A program made the position numbers and the translations under genes. The notes beneath the pieces are model-generated. The model was not told where the DNA came from, did not search any database, and saw only the letters and a program-made list of their open reading frames with translations. A stretch of 64,000 nucleotides of DNA from Sutcliffiella horikoshii. GTDB lineage: Bacteria; Bacillota; Bacilli; Bacillales; Bacillaceae_I. The stretch spans positions 434,001-498,000 of the forward strand of contig NZ_JAIVKY010000007.1 in the NCBI RefSeq assembly GCF_020524325.1, given 5' to 3'. This document shows positions 53,397 to 63,061 of the stretch, in pieces (within the stretch, counting starts at the first letter, position 1; each line of letters begins with the position of its first letter).

Positions 53397-53430
53397 GTTT
53401 AGGCAGGAATTCTGTTGGGTATTGTAGAAA
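53397..53430 (+). promoter_or_regulatory. Overlapping sigma-B and sigma-H type promoters of hpf
   Basis: Sigma-B form: GTTTAG (53397-53402), 14-base spacer, GGGTAT (53417-53422), a near-consensus match. Sigma-H form overlapping it: AGGAATT (53405-53411), 12-base spacer, GTAGAAA (53424-53430). B. subtilis hpf (yvyD) is known to be driven by both factors, which supports the reading. Confidence 0.75.
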
Positions 53431-53551
53431 TATGTTTACATAAGCTTAATGCAAGCTTAACCTTCCACAATCAAATCAAAGGAAGGAAACGTAGGCAGAT
53501 TGTTTGGATGCAATGAAAATCCAAACAGGAACAAAAGGAGGAGTTCGATTT

Positions 53552-54112
53552 ATGAAGTACAACGTACGCGGTGAAAACATTGAGGTAACTCCAGCAATCC
53601 GAGATTATGTAGAAAATAAGATCGGAAAGATTGAACGCTATTTTGATTCCACAGACAATGCAGAATGCAAAGTGAATCTGAAAGTCTACAACAACCAACA
53701 AAAAATTGAAGTGACCATTCCTATGACAGGCCTAGTGTTACGTGCAGAAGAAAGTCACGATGATCTCTATGCAGCGATAGACCTTGTCGTAGATAAACTA
53801 GAGCGACAAATACGAAAACATAAAACAAAGGTAAACCGTAAGCTTCGCGATACAGGTTCACCTAAATACTTATTTAACGAAGTGATTGATAACGGAGCAC
53901 CAGCCCAAGTGGCAGTTGAGGATGATGAGGACGAAGCAGACTTGGTTCGTACGAAACGCTACAACCTGAAGCCGATGGACAGCGAGGAAGCAATCCTTCA
54001 AATGAACTTGCTGGGCCACAACTTCTTCGTATTCTTAAACGCTGCGACGAATGAAACGAATGTGGTGTATAAGCGTAACGACGGGAAATATGGTTTAATT
54101 GAGTCTTATTGA
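53552..54112 (+). CDS. hpf: Long-form ribosome hibernation promoting factor HPF
   Basis: 186-residue HPF that dimerises 70S ribosomes in stationary phase. N-terminal ribosome-binding domain (1-100): MKYNVRGENIEVTPAIRDYV, DLYAAIDLVVDKLERQIRKH. After an acidic linker, the C-terminal dimerisation domain (about 130-186): RTKRYNLKPMDSEEAILQMN, LLGHNFFVFLNAAT. An in-frame ATG at 53504 would add 16 residues; AAAAGGAGG at 53534-53542 points to 53552. Upstream sigma-B/H type promoters fit stress and stationary-phase use. Confidence 0.95.
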   Translation: MKYNVRGENIEVTPAIRDYVENKIGKIERYFDSTDNAECKVNLKVYNNQQKIEVTIPMTGLVLRAEESHDDLYAAIDLVVDKLERQIRKHKTKVNRKLRDTGSPKYLFNEVIDNGAPAQVAVEDDEDEADLVRTKRYNLKPMDSEEAILQMNLLGHNFFVFLNAATNETNVVYKRNDGKYGLIESY

Positions 54113-54117
54113 TAAGA

Positions 54118-54145
54118 AGAGGCCCTGACTACAGGGTCTTTTTCT
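54118..54145 (+). terminator. Terminator of hpf
   Basis: GGCCCTG (54121-54127) pairs with CAGGGTC (54132-54138) with one G-T pair, loop of four, followed by TTTTTC. Six bases after the stop codon. Confidence 0.85.
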
Positions 54146-54334
54146 TTTTGTTCGACTTTTTCTCCCAGCATTATTTCTCGGGAAATGTAAAAACCTCGAT
54201 TATATTGTCATTTCCTAATTATTTTCAGAAAAGACTGTCTGCAAATTCTCCTTTAAGTTGTACCCACCCCCAATAAGTGTTAAAATTTATATATTATTTA
54301 GGCTATAAGACTATAGTTACAGAGGAGCGTTTGT

Positions 54335-56845
54335 ATGCTTGGTTTATTAAATAAAGTGTTTGATATGAATAAGCGTCAATTGAAACGTCTGGAAAAGATG
54401 GCGGATCAGATAGATTCCCTAAGTGCCGATGTGGCAAGGCTTACGGATGATCAGCTTAAAGAGAAAACGGCTGAATTCCAAGGCCGTTACCAAAAAGGTG
54501 AGAAGCTAGAGGACATGCTGGTAGAAGCATTTGCAGTCGTTCGTGAGGCTTCTAAACGTGTGCTCGGACTTTATCCTTATAAAGTACAGCTCATGGGGGG
54601 CGTATCCTTACACGAAGGAAACATTTCCGAGATGAAGACGGGGGAAGGTAAAACGTTAACGGCAACGATGCCTGTTTACCTTAACGCAATCACTGGAAAA
54701 GGCGTCCACGTTGTAACGGTCAATGAATACTTGGCAAGCCGTGACGCGACAGAAATGGGTCAGCTTTATGAGTTCCTTGGTCTGACTGTTGGTTTGAACC
54801 TGAATGGACTGTCACGTGATGAAAAAATTGAAGCGTACAAAGCAGACATTACTTATGGTACAAACAATGAGTTCGGATTTGATTACCTGCGCGACAATAT
54901 GGTGTTGTACAAAGAGCAGATGGTACAGCGTCCACTCCATTTTGCCGTGATTGATGAAGTTGACTCCATCTTAATTGATGAAGCGCGAACGCCATTGATC
55001 ATTTCTGGTAGTGCTCAAAAGTCTGCAGCCTTGTACATCAAAGCAAACGCGTTTGCTCGTACATTGGTAAAAGATGTGGATTACACATATGATGTGAAAA
55101 CAAAAGGCGTGCAGTTGACAGAGGACGGAATTACGAAGGCTGAGAAAGCATTCGGCATCGAGAATCTGTTTGATATCGGCAATGTTACGTTGAACCATCA
55201 TATCAATCAGGCATTGAAGGCACATGTCACGATGCATCATGATGTAGATTATGTGGTACAGGAAGGCGAGGTTGTCATCGTTGACCAATTTACAGGTCGT
55301 CTGATGAAAGGCCGCCGCTATTCCGATGGACTTCACCAAGCGATTGAAGCAAAAGAAGGCTTGGATATCCAAAACGAAAGCATGACACTTGCGACAGTTA
55401 CGTTCCAGAACTACTTCCGTATGTATGAAAAGCTTGCCGGGATGACTGGTACGGCGAAAACAGAGGAAGAGGAGTTCCGTAACATTTATAATATGAGCGT
55501 TATTGCAATTCCAACGAATAAAGATATCGTGCGTGATGACCGCGCAGATCTTATTTTCAAGTCAATTGAAGGTAAGTTCAATGCAGTGGCGGATGATATC
55601 GCAGAGCGTCATAAAAATGGACAACCTGTACTTGTTGGTACGGTTGCAATTGAGACGTCTGAGGTTATCTCTAAACTCCTCACAAAACGCGGCATTAAGC
55701 ATGACGTATTGAATGCGAAAAACCATGCTCGTGAAGCGGATATTATCCTTGGTGCTGGTCAAAAGGGTTCTGTTACAATCGCAACGAACATGGCCGGCCG
55801 TGGTACAGACATCAAGCTTGGCGAAGGTGTGACGGAGGTTGGCGGTCTTGCTGTTATCGGTACAGAGCGTCATGAATCTCGTCGTATTGATAACCAGCTT
55901 CGTGGTCGTTCCGGACGTCAAGGTGACCCAGGGGTGACGCAATTCTATCTTTCCATGGAAGATGAATTGATGCGCCGCTTTGGTTCTGACAATATGAAAA
56001 CCATGATGGAGCGCTTGGGTATGGATGATACGCAGCCGATCCAAAGTAAGATGGTTTCTCGTGCGGTTGAATCAGCTCAGAAACGTGTGGAGGGTAACAA
56101 CTTTGATGCACGTAAACAGCTTCTTCAATATGACGATGTTCTTCGTCAACAACGTGAAGTTATTTACAAGCAGCGTTTTGAAGTGTTGGATTCGGAGAAC
56201 TTGCGTGAAGTGGTGGAAAGAATGCTTGTTTCCGCAATTGAACGTCAAGTAGGCCTTTATACACCAAAAGAGGAAGTTCCGGAAGATTGGAACCTGCAAG
56301 GAATCGTTGATTATGTAGATGCGAACCTTTTAGAGGAAGGCGCAGTTACGCTGAACGATCTTCGAGGTAAAGAGCCAGAGGAAATGTCCGAGCTTATCAT
56401 CGATAAAGTAAAAGCTCGCTATGACGAGAAAGAACAAGAGCTTACTCCGGAACAAATGCGTGAGTTTGAGAAAGTTATTGTTCTTCGTGCGGTGGACAGC
56501 AAGTGGATGGATCACATCGATGCAATGGACCAGTTGCGTCAAGGTATACACCTGCGTGCATACGGTCAGATTGATCCACTTCGTGAGTATCAATTCGAAG
56601 GATTTGCCATGTTTGAAAACATGATTGCTTCCATTGAAGAAGATGTTGCGAAGTATGTCATGAAGGCACAAATCCGCAACAACTTGCAACGTGAAGAAGT
56701 GGCAAAAGGCCAAGCCGTTGTTCCGAAAGAGGGCGGCGGAGAGCCTCCAAAGAAAAAACCAGTAAAAAAAGTAATGGACGTTGGCCGTAACGATGCTTGC
56801 ATCTGCGGAAGCGGAAAGAAATATAAAAACTGCTGCGGAAACTAA
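54335..56845 (+). CDS. secA: Preprotein translocase ATPase SecA
   Basis: 836-residue motor that drives secreted proteins through SecYEG. Walker A in [14 protein letters not shown] (about 101-114), [19 protein letters not shown] (Walker B and following), [32 protein letters not shown], and the C-terminal zinc motif [13 protein letters not shown] that binds SecB or lipid. AGAGGAG precedes the ATG. In this genome its clients would include the signal-peptide proteins encoded in the window (the two repeat wall enzymes and Vpr). Confidence 0.97.
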   Translation: MLGLLNKVFDMNKRQLKRLEKMADQIDSLSADVARLTDDQLKEKTAEFQGRYQKGEKLEDMLVEAFAVVREASKRVLGLYPYKVQLMGGVSLHEGNISEMKTGEGKTLTATMPVYLNAITGKGVHVVTVNEYLASRDATEMGQLYEFLGLTVGLNLNGLSRDEKIEAYKADITYGTNNEFGFDYLRDNMVLYKEQMVQRPLHFAVIDEVDSILIDEARTPLIISGSAQKSAALYIKANAFARTLVKDVDYTYDVKTKGVQLTEDGITKAEKAFGIENLFDIGNVTLNHHINQALKAHVTMHHDVDYVVQEGEVVIVDQFTGRLMKGRRYSDGLHQAIEAKEGLDIQNESMTLATVTFQNYFRMYEKLAGMTGTAKTEEEEFRNIYNMSVIAIPTNKDIVRDDRADLIFKSIEGKFNAVADDIAERHKNGQPVLVGTVAIETSEVISKLLTKRGIKHDVLNAKNHAREADIILGAGQKGSVTIATNMAGRGTDIKLGEGVTEVGGLAVIGTERHESRRIDNQLRGRSGRQGDPGVTQFYLSMEDELMRRFGSDNMKTMMERLGMDDTQPIQSKMVSRAVESAQKRVEGNNFDARKQLLQYDDVLRQQREVIYKQRFEVLDSENLREVVERMLVSAIERQVGLYTPKEEVPEDWNLQGIVDYVDANLLEEGAVTLNDLRGKEPEEMSELIIDKVKARYDEKEQELTPEQMREFEKVIVLRAVDSKWMDHIDAMDQLRQGIHLRAYGQIDPLREYQFEGFAMFENMIASIEEDVAKYVMKAQIRNNLQREEVAKGQAVVPKEGGGEPPKKKPVKKVMDVGRNDACICGSGKKYKNCCGN

Positions 56846-56859
56846 TGGCAGTTTTAGGG

Positions 56860-56888
56860 AGAGTGGGGCTTAATCAGCCTCACTTTTT
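56860..56888 (+). terminator. Terminator of secA
   Basis: AGTGGGGCT (56862-56870) pairs with AGCCTCACT (56876-56884) with one G-T pair, followed by TTTT. About 17 bases after the stop. Confidence 0.85.
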
Positions 56889-56921
56889 CCATGTAAATAG
56901 AGGATATAGACATTTTCTGAA

Positions 56922-57026
56922 ATAGTTCTTTTTAAACCAACGTTTGAATAAGTGAAAATGGAAATGTAGGAACCCCAGTAGGTACAGCGGTTCTGATTAG
57001 GATTAACTTTTGAAAAAGCTATTGTA
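56922..57026. repeat. 105-bp element, copy 1
   Basis: Begins ATAGTTCTTTTTAAACCAAC and ends GGATTAACTTTTGAAAAAGC then TATTGTA. Ends can pair (AGTTCTTTTT near the start with AAAAAGCT near the end, bulged), and an inner GAACC/GGTTC stem sits at about 56970 and 56989. Copy 2 of the same length follows 47 bases later. Confidence 0.85.
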
Positions 57027-57073
57027 TAATAATGCGTGAAATAGCGTTTTTAAGGTGTTTTTACTACTTTAAG

Positions 57074-57178
57074 ATAGCTCTTTTTAAACCAACGTTTGAA
57101 TAACTGAAAATAGAAAATGAGTTACCCGAATGAGTGTAGCGGTTGTGTTTTGGATTAACTTTTGAAAAAGCTATTGTA
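57074..57178. repeat. 105-bp element, copy 2
   Basis: Same length and nearly identical ends as copy 1 (first about 30 and last 27 bases), with a diverged middle. AGCTCTTTTT near the start pairs with AAAAAGCT near the end with a single bulge, so it keeps a hairpin base. Lies about 170 bases before the prfB start. Confidence 0.85.
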
Positions 57179-57346
57179 ACAAAGGAAATAACCACGTCAG
57201 CTCGTATTTTTTGGTTCATCTGTTGAACACAATCACTCAGGTACTTTTTTATTTGAGTGAAATACGATAATATAGACTATTAGTTGCCCTGTTCGTTTAA
57301 TAAGGGTTAAAATCCGTGTTAGTGAAAATTTTATGAGGTGAAATAA

Positions 57347-58445
57347 ATGGAATTAGTAGAAATTCGTCACGAGTTAGAAAAAATGGCTAAGCGATTAGTC
57401 GAGTTTAGGGGGTCTCTTTGACTTAGAGGCCAAAGAACGTCGTATTGCCGAGCTTGATAATGAGATGTCCAACCCGGAATTCTGGAACAACCAGAATGCA
57501 GCGCAGGTGGTCATCAACGAAGCAAACGCATTGAAAGAACCTGTAGGACAGTTTCATGAGTTAAGTGAAAACTATGAAAATCTGCAACTGACTTATGAGT
57601 TGGTGAAAGAAGAGCCAGATGCGGAGTTGCAAGCAGAGCTTGGCAGTGAAGTGAAAACAGTAGCGGAAGATTTCAACAAGTTTGAACTTCAATTATTGTT
57701 GAGCGGTGAGCATGACAAGAACAATGCGATTCTTGAGCTGCATCCTGGTGCTGGCGGAACGGAGTCACAGGACTGGGGTTCTCTTCTCTTACGTATGTAC
57801 ACTCGTTGGGCTGAACGTAAAGGCTTCAAGGTTGAGACGCTTGATTACCTGCCAGGAGATGAGGCTGGGATCAAGAGTGTGACTTTATTGATTAAAGGTC
57901 ACAATGCCTATGGTTATTTGAAAGCGGAAAAAGGGGTACATCGTCTTGTGCGTATTTCTCCGTTCGATTCTTCCGGCCGCCGTCACACAAGCTTTGTTTC
58001 TTGTGAGGTAATGCCGGAGTTTGACGATAACATTGAAATTGATATTCGTACGGAAGATTTGAAAATTGATACGTACCGTGCAAGTGGAGCGGGTGGTCAG
58101 CATATCAATACGACCGATTCCGCGGTCCGTATTACGCATATCCCGACAAACGTGGTTGTAACATGTCAAACAGAGCGTTCCCAGATTAAAAACCGTGAGC
58201 GCGCGATGAAAATGTTGCAAGCGAAGCTTTATCAGAAGAAGTTGGATGAGCAGCAAGCGGAACTGGATGAAATCCGCGGCGAGCAGAAGGAAATCGGCTG
58301 GGGTTCCCAGATCCGTTCCTATGTGTTCCATCCATACTCCATGGTAAAAGACCACCGTACAAATACGGAGGTCGGCAATACACAAGCGGTCATGGACGGC
58401 GATTTGGATCCGTTTATAGATGCTTATTTAAGATCGAAACTTTAA
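57347..58445 (+). CDS. prfB: Peptide chain release factor 2 with programmed +1 frameshift
   Basis: Release factor for UGA and UAA, 365 residues after frameshifting. Translation starts at ATG 57347 (TGAGGTG upstream), runs 24 codons to an in-frame TGA at 57419, then shifts +1 on CTT TGA C and continues to 58445. Downstream marks: anticodon-like SPF in [16 protein letters not shown] and the peptidyl-hydrolysis GGQ in [18 protein letters not shown]. Read without the shift, the gene would appear to start at an internal ATG (57465) and lack the N-terminus. Autoregulation by RF2 level is the known role of this site. Confidence 0.96.
57406..57422 (+). promoter_or_regulatory. prfB +1 programmed frameshift site
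   Basis: An internal Shine-Dalgarno-like AGGGGG (57407-57412) stands three bases before CTTTGAC (57416-57422). The slippery CTT, the UGA stop and the following C are the conserved RF2 autoregulatory signal. Confidence 0.95.
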
Positions 58446-58458
58446 TAGTTGGTTGAGG

Positions 58459-58492
58459 ACACCTCTGGCCGGTGATGGCTGGGGGTGTTTTT
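58459..58492 (+). terminator. Terminator of prfB
   Basis: ACACCTCTGGCC (58459-58470) pairs with GGCTGGGGGTGT (58477-58488) over 12 pairs including G-T pairs, loop of six, followed by TTTT. Confidence 0.85.
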
Positions 58493-58670
58493 GTATGTAT
58501 GAAAGTATAGGGTGAAGACTTAAGGTTAATCTAAGGGAAATGTATATATTCCTTAACACAAGTTCGTTAACGCTTTACCACGTTATACCAATGCCATTTA
58601 CACCCTTATAATCGCGTGCTATACTCTTGCTCGTTGTGTGTATTTTAGAAAGATTCTGGGGGGCTTAAAG

Positions 58671-59540
58671 TTGAGTCGTAAAAATAGAAATGGGTATCAA
58701 GTGAATCCCGTGTATCAACGGGTGAAAGAATATACATATGTGGTGTTGGGTTCTGCCATTGTGGCATTGGCGTTTAACATGTTCTTGCTGCCGAACCAGG
58801 TTGCTTCCGGTGGGGTAAGTGGAATCAGTACCATATTGAAAGCGATCTTGGACTGGGAGCCGGGTATTGTACAATTATGCTTTAACATTCCACTTTTTTT
58901 AGCTGGGGTGATTCTTCTTGGAAAACAGTTTGGCCTTAAGACATTGGTTGGTACCATTACACTGCCATTGATTGTACTTTGGACGAGTAATGTTACTCCC
59001 GCAACACAGGATCCGTTGCTTGGTTCATTGTTTGGGGGAATAGGTGTCGGACTTGGGCTTGGGCTTGTTTTCCGAGGCCGTGCCTCAACAGGTGGAACAG
59101 ATCTTGCTGCACAAATCATTCATAAATATACCGGTCTGACACTTGGCGCATGTGTCGCGATGATTGACGGGCTTATTGTTATCTCCGCCGCAGTAGTATT
59201 TGATTTGGAGCTTGGGATGTATGCTCTTATCGGACTTTTTGTAACGTCGAAAACGATTGACTTCGTCCAAGTGGGCTTAGGGTATTCCAAAATGGCCATC
59301 ATCATTACCAAGAAGGAAGAGGAAGTTAAAGGTGCCATTCTCACAAAAATCGACCGTGGGGTAACGAAGCTTGCTGCTTATGGAGGCTACACGGAAAACG
59401 AGTTGCCTGTTTTGATGTGTGTGGTGGACCAGACGGAATTCACAAAATTGAAACAAGTGGTCCGGACCATTGATCCTGCTGCATTTGTGGTCGTAACCAA
59501 CGCATCTGAAGTATTAGGTGAGGGTTTTAAAAGAGAATAA
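58671..59540 (+). CDS. yvjA: YitT/YvjA family membrane protein (DUF161/DUF2179)
   Basis: 289-residue membrane protein with about five N-terminal helices (YVVLGSAIVALAFNMFLLPN, SGISTILKAIL, LFLAGVILLG, GSLFGGIGVGLGLGLVFRG) and a C-terminal cytoplasmic DUF2179 domain (ILTKIDRGVTKLAAYGGYTE, VVDQTEFTKLKQVVRTIDP). Matches YvjA of B. subtilis, next to prfB and cccB. Function unknown. Start chosen at TTG 58671 eight bases after GGGGGG; an in-frame GTG at 58638 lacks a ribosome site. Confidence 0.88.
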   Translation: MSRKNRNGYQVNPVYQRVKEYTYVVLGSAIVALAFNMFLLPNQVASGGVSGISTILKAILDWEPGIVQLCFNIPLFLAGVILLGKQFGLKTLVGTITLPLIVLWTSNVTPATQDPLLGSLFGGIGVGLGLGLVFRGRASTGGTDLAAQIIHKYTGLTLGACVAMIDGLIVISAAVVFDLELGMYALIGLFVTSKTIDFVQVGLGYSKMAIIITKKEEEVKGAILTKIDRGVTKLAAYGGYTENELPVLMCVVDQTEFTKLKQVVRTIDPAAFVVVTNASEVLGEGFKRE

Positions 59541-59600
59541 ATAGGATATAATAAAAGCAATCTTGGTAATTATTACATCTCAAAATTGGGGGACCTACCT

Positions 59601-59933
59601 ATGAAAAAGTATTTTATGGCGTTTGTACTTGGATCTTCTCTATTAACACTTGCAGCATGTGGCGGCGGTGACGAAGAACAGGAAACTTCCGGTGGTGGAG
59701 AGTTCACCATGGTAGAAAATGAAGAAGCACAGCAATTGTATCAAAGCTGTATTGGTTGTCATGGAACCAATATGGAAGGTAAGAGCGGTCCAAGCCTTCA
59801 AAAAGTAGGAAGCAAATACAGTCAAGAAGAAATTGAAAGCATCATCAATAACGGCCAAGGAAACATGCCGGCTGGTCTTGTACCAGAAGAAGACGCAACT
59901 GTTTTAGCTGAATGGTTGGCACAGCACAAATAA
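59601..59933 (+). CDS. cccB: Cytochrome c-551 lipoprotein CccB
   Basis: 110-residue membrane-anchored cytochrome c. A lipoprotein signal peptide ends in LAAC (Cys about 20), followed by a Gly/Glu-rich linker and the mature domain with heme-binding CIGCH and axial Met in GNMPAG. It carries electrons to terminal oxidase on the outer face. TGGGGGA precedes ATG 59601; an in-frame ATG at 59586 lacks one. Place between yvjA and ftsE-side genes matches B. subtilis cccB. Confidence 0.94.
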   Translation: MKKYFMAFVLGSSLLTLAACGGGDEEQETSGGGEFTMVENEEAQQLYQSCIGCHGTNMEGKSGPSLQKVGSKYSQEEIESIINNGQGNMPAGLVPEEDATVLAEWLAQHK

Positions 59934-59943
59934 AATCGTGTGG

Positions 59944-59972
59944 AACTCTCCAAATAATGGAGGGTTCTTTTT
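59944..59972 (+). terminator. Terminator of cccB
   Basis: AACTCTCCA (59944-59952) pairs with TGGAGGGTT (59958-59966) with one G-T pair, then CTTTTT. About 11 bases after the stop. Confidence 0.88.
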
Positions 59973-60151
59973 ATGTTCTTTTTACCTAAATAGGAAATTT
60001 TAATATAGGACATTCAGGGTGTTTTTGTTGGTTATTTGTGGAATTTTGTCAGTTCTTTTTAACTGAATTGTCGAAATTCTTCGTTTAATACACTAAAGTA
60101 TATTGAAAATTTAAATTCTTGAAAATATAATGTGGATTGTAAAGATTTTGG

Positions 60152-60204
60152 ACTTACGTAAGTAAATGGTACTTAAGTATATGTCTAGAATTTTTTACTT
60201 AAGT
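60152..60204. promoter_or_regulatory. Cluster of three ACTTA-type palindromes upstream of vpr
   Basis: ACTTACGTAAGT (60152-60163, perfect 12-bp palindrome), ACTTAAGT (60171-60178) and ACTTAAGT (60197-60204). Three palindromes sharing the half-site ACTTA within 53 bases, ending 32 bases before the vpr start codon, suggest operator sites for a dimeric regulator. The rest of the 303-base cccB-vpr gap holds only the cccB terminator. Confidence 0.6.
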
Positions 60205-60236
60205 CGTAAGATACAACAAAAGGGGAGTGGGATGAT

Positions 60237-62657
60237 TTGAAGCAGAAGTTAATCGCAGCATTCATGCCTTTGCTAGTTTTAGTACTTGTTTTCAGTACTT
60301 TTGCTACAAACGGTGTTTCTGCTAACACAGGGAAAGAAAACCTTGAGTTAGCAACCTTAAAAGGAGATTTTGATTTATCTTCCTCCAAAGCAGTTAAAGT
60401 TATTGTCGAATTACAAGAAGAATCAATTGTTGAAGCGAAGCAAAAAGGGAAAAAGCAGTCTAAGCAGAACCTGAAAAGTGCTCGTGATAAAGTAAAAAAC
60501 GAAGTGGCAGACCGCACTTCTAAAAGTAAAGTGGAACGTGAGTATGACTACGTATTCTCCGGTTTCTCACTTGAGATTCCTGCAAATGAGATTCCTAGTC
60601 TACTAGCGACTCCTGGCATTAAAGCAGTATATCCGAACGTGGAATATACTACTACCGAAGAATTAGTGCCTGCAGAAGCTTATAGTCCAGCAATGGCTGA
60701 TTCTGCACCATTCATCGGTTCTAACGAAGCATGGGACCTTGGGTTTACAGGAGCAGGTGTAACAGTTGCAGTCATTGATACAGGTGTTGACTATACTCAC
60801 CCGGATCTTGTACATGCATTTGGGGACTACAAAGGATGGGATTTTGTAGATAACGATTCAGACCCACAAGAAACTCCAAAGGGTGACCCTCGTGGAGCTG
60901 AAACAACTCACGGTACTCACGTTGCAGGAACAGTTGCAGCGAACGGAGTTATTGAAGGTGTAGCACCAAACGCTACATTACTTGCATACCGTGTTCTTGG
61001 CCCAGGGGGCAGCGGATCCACTGAAAACGTAGTTGCATCAATCGAGCGTGCAGTTCAAGATGGTGCAGATGTTATGAACCTTTCATTAGGTAACTCTTTA
61101 AACGCTCCTGACTGGGCAACTTCCATTGCACTAGATCAAGCGATGGCTGATGGAGTAGTAGCTGTAACATCAAATGGAAACGCTGGTCCTAACAACTGGA
61201 CAGTAGGATCTCCGGGAACTTCCCGTGAAGCAATCTCTGTAGGGGCTACTCAGCTTCCTTACAACGTATATGATGCTTCTATTTTTACAAGTGAAGGTGT
61301 AACTTATCCAACTTCTAAGGTAATGGGCTTCTCTTCTGATGAAGCATTAACTTCTTTAAATGGACAAACTCTGGAATTTGTAGATGCGGGTCTAGGAACT
61401 CCTGCAGACTTTGAAGACATTGATGTTGAAGGAAAGATTGCTCTAATTAGTCGTGGGGCTATACCATTTGTAGAAAAAGCAGATGCAGCAAAAGCAGCAG
61501 GTGCTGTTGGCGCAATTATCTACAATAGTGGAGCAGGGGAAATCCCATTCTACATTCCTGGAATGGCTGTTCCTACATTAAAGTTAGATGATGTTGATGG
61601 TGCGAAAATGCTCGAGGAATTAGAAAATGGAAACAATGAAGTGACGATTGGAATTGAATTTGCAGAGACAATCGGTGAAACAATGGCTGACTTCTCATCT
61701 CGTGGTCCTGTAGTTGATACATGGATGATTAAGCCGGATGTATCTGCACCGGGTGTTGACATTGTAAGTACGGTACCAACACATAATTCTGAAAATCCTC
61801 ATGGTTATGGTTCTAAGCAGGGAACAAGTATGGCTTCCCCTCATGTAGCAGGTGCAGCAGCAGTCATTTTAGAAGCAAACCCTGAGTGGGGCGTATATGA
61901 AGTGAAATCTGCCTTAATGAACACAGCGGAAAAATTGATTGATCCAGCAACAGGTGAAGAATATGCACACAACTCTCAAGGTGCAGGAAGCATTCGTGTG
62001 GTTGAAGCATTACAAGCTGAGACGCTTGTGAATCCGGGCAGCTACTCTTTCGGTGTATTTGATAAGAAGAAAGGTAAGCAAGTAGAACGTCAACAATTTG
62101 AAATCCAAAACCTTTCTGACAAAGCAAAAAAATACAACATGGAATTCTCTTTCAAAAATGAAGTAGGTAAACACGTGAAGGTAAGTACAAGTAAAAACCT
62201 TCGTGTAAACCCTGGGAAGACTCAAAAAGTAAATGTGAATGTTCAAGTAAATGCGTCTAAACTTGAGCCTGGTTACTATGAAGGGCATCTAGTAGTAACA
62301 GAAGGTGACACGGAAATCCAAGTTCCTACTATTCTATTTGTAGGCGAGCCGGATTATCCTCGTCTTACTCACTTTGGTGTTACACCATTAGGTAACAATG
62401 AATTCGAATTCTATTCCTATCTACCAGGTGGAGCGGAAGAATACCAAGTTTGGGTTTACTCAGCTGACCTAAGCACATACCTTGGTGACGCTCTCTACGA
62501 TGCAGATTTAGGAAAAGGCTACAACTATCATAATTGGGACGGAACGTTAGTGGATGGAACCGTTCTAGAACCAGGAAGCTACACAGTAGTCGGCTATGCA
62601 GCCAAAAAAGGCGAATCCAACTACGTTATCAGTGAAGACCTCCTAACAATCGAATAA
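60237..62657 (+). CDS. vpr: Vpr-like secreted subtilisin-family serine protease
   Basis: 806-residue extracellular protease. Signal peptide about 1-30 (cut near VSANTG); inhibitor I9-type propeptide about 50-140; S8 catalytic domain from about 165 with Asp181 (AVIDTGVDYTHPDL), His225 (HGTHVAGT), Asn in SNGNAGPNN, and Ser531 (GTSMASPHVAGAA). A PA insert of about 130 residues (about 350-470) carries GKIALISRGAIPF. The C-terminus (about 600-806) has beta-rich domains (QVERQQFEIQNLSDKAKKYN). Homologous to B. subtilis Vpr, which is encoded elsewhere there. TTG start at 60237 after GGGGAGTGG. Separate terminators on both sides. Confidence 0.92.
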   Translation: MKQKLIAAFMPLLVLVLVFSTFATNGVSANTGKENLELATLKGDFDLSSSKAVKVIVELQEESIVEAKQKGKKQSKQNLKSARDKVKNEVADRTSKSKVEREYDYVFSGFSLEIPANEIPSLLATPGIKAVYPNVEYTTTEELVPAEAYSPAMADSAPFIGSNEAWDLGFTGAGVTVAVIDTGVDYTHPDLVHAFGDYKGWDFVDNDSDPQETPKGDPRGAETTHGTHVAGTVAANGVIEGVAPNATLLAYRVLGPGGSGSTENVVASIERAVQDGADVMNLSLGNSLNAPDWATSIALDQAMADGVVAVTSNGNAGPNNWTVGSPGTSREAISVGATQLPYNVYDASIFTSEGVTYPTSKVMGFSSDEALTSLNGQTLEFVDAGLGTPADFEDIDVEGKIALISRGAIPFVEKADAAKAAGAVGAIIYNSGAGEIPFYIPGMAVPTLKLDDVDGAKMLEELENGNNEVTIGIEFAETIGETMADFSSRGPVVDTWMIKPDVSAPGVDIVSTVPTHNSENPHGYGSKQGTSMASPHVAGAAAVILEANPEWGVYEVKSALMNTAEKLIDPATGEEYAHNSQGAGSIRVVEALQAETLVNPGSYSFGVFDKKKGKQVERQQFEIQNLSDKAKKYNMEFSFKNEVGKHVKVSTSKNLRVNPGKTQKVNVNVQVNASKLEPGYYEGHLVVTEGDTEIQVPTILFVGEPDYPRLTHFGVTPLGNNEFEFYSYLPGGAEEYQVWVYSADLSTYLGDALYDADLGKGYNYHNWDGTLVDGTVLEPGSYTVVGYAAKKGESNYVISEDLLTIE

Positions 62658-63061
62658 TAAGAATAACAATAAGGTGTTGTATTATAACCTTATAGTATTC
62701 GACAGAACTTCAAAAACACCTTCGGGGGTCTGACCCCCGAAGGTGTTTTTTTTCTCTTTCTCCATAAAAATCGACAAATTTCATTCGACAGTTTTCTATG
62801 TTTAGGAAAAATATACCTATGTTACCAACAATGACTTAGATTTGAAAAGAAACTGTAATAATAAAAACTCTTATTTTGTCGAAATAGATGATATAATAAA
62901 AAAGTGAATTTATGCGGAAATTTTAGATAAATATACATATTGCAAATTTCATGTACTAGTCTTATAGAACTTCCGCAATTGCTTAATGAATATTTCTGAC
63001 TCATTTTTAGAATAGAGAAGAAATGCAATGATTCAAATCTTTGACCCAAACAGGTGATTAA
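62658..63061. other. 404-bp vpr-ftsE intergenic region
   Basis: Contains the vpr terminator and a TATAAT at 62892-62897 that could be the -10 of the ftsE promoter; no good -35 is seen 16-18 bases before it. Otherwise AT-rich with no recognised feature. Confidence 0.5.
62712..62753 (+). terminator. Strong terminator of vpr
   Basis: AAAAACACCTTCGGGGG (62712-62728) pairs perfectly with CCCCCGAAGGTGTTTTT (62734-62750), extended by TC/GA inside a one-base loop, and ends in TTTTTTTT. One of the strongest terminators in the window. Confidence 0.95.

Noticed and set aside
53134-53427. Short ORFs across the structured repeat upstream of hpf
   Set aside because: They overlap the nested dyads and the sigma-B type promoter, have no ribosome site, and look like chance reading of a non-coding repeat.
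56330-56713. Long minus-strand ORFs within secA
   Set aside because: They are antisense shadows of a highly conserved gene and lack ribosome sites.
57885-58385. 166-codon minus-strand ORF within prfB
   Set aside because: Antisense shadow of the release factor coding region.
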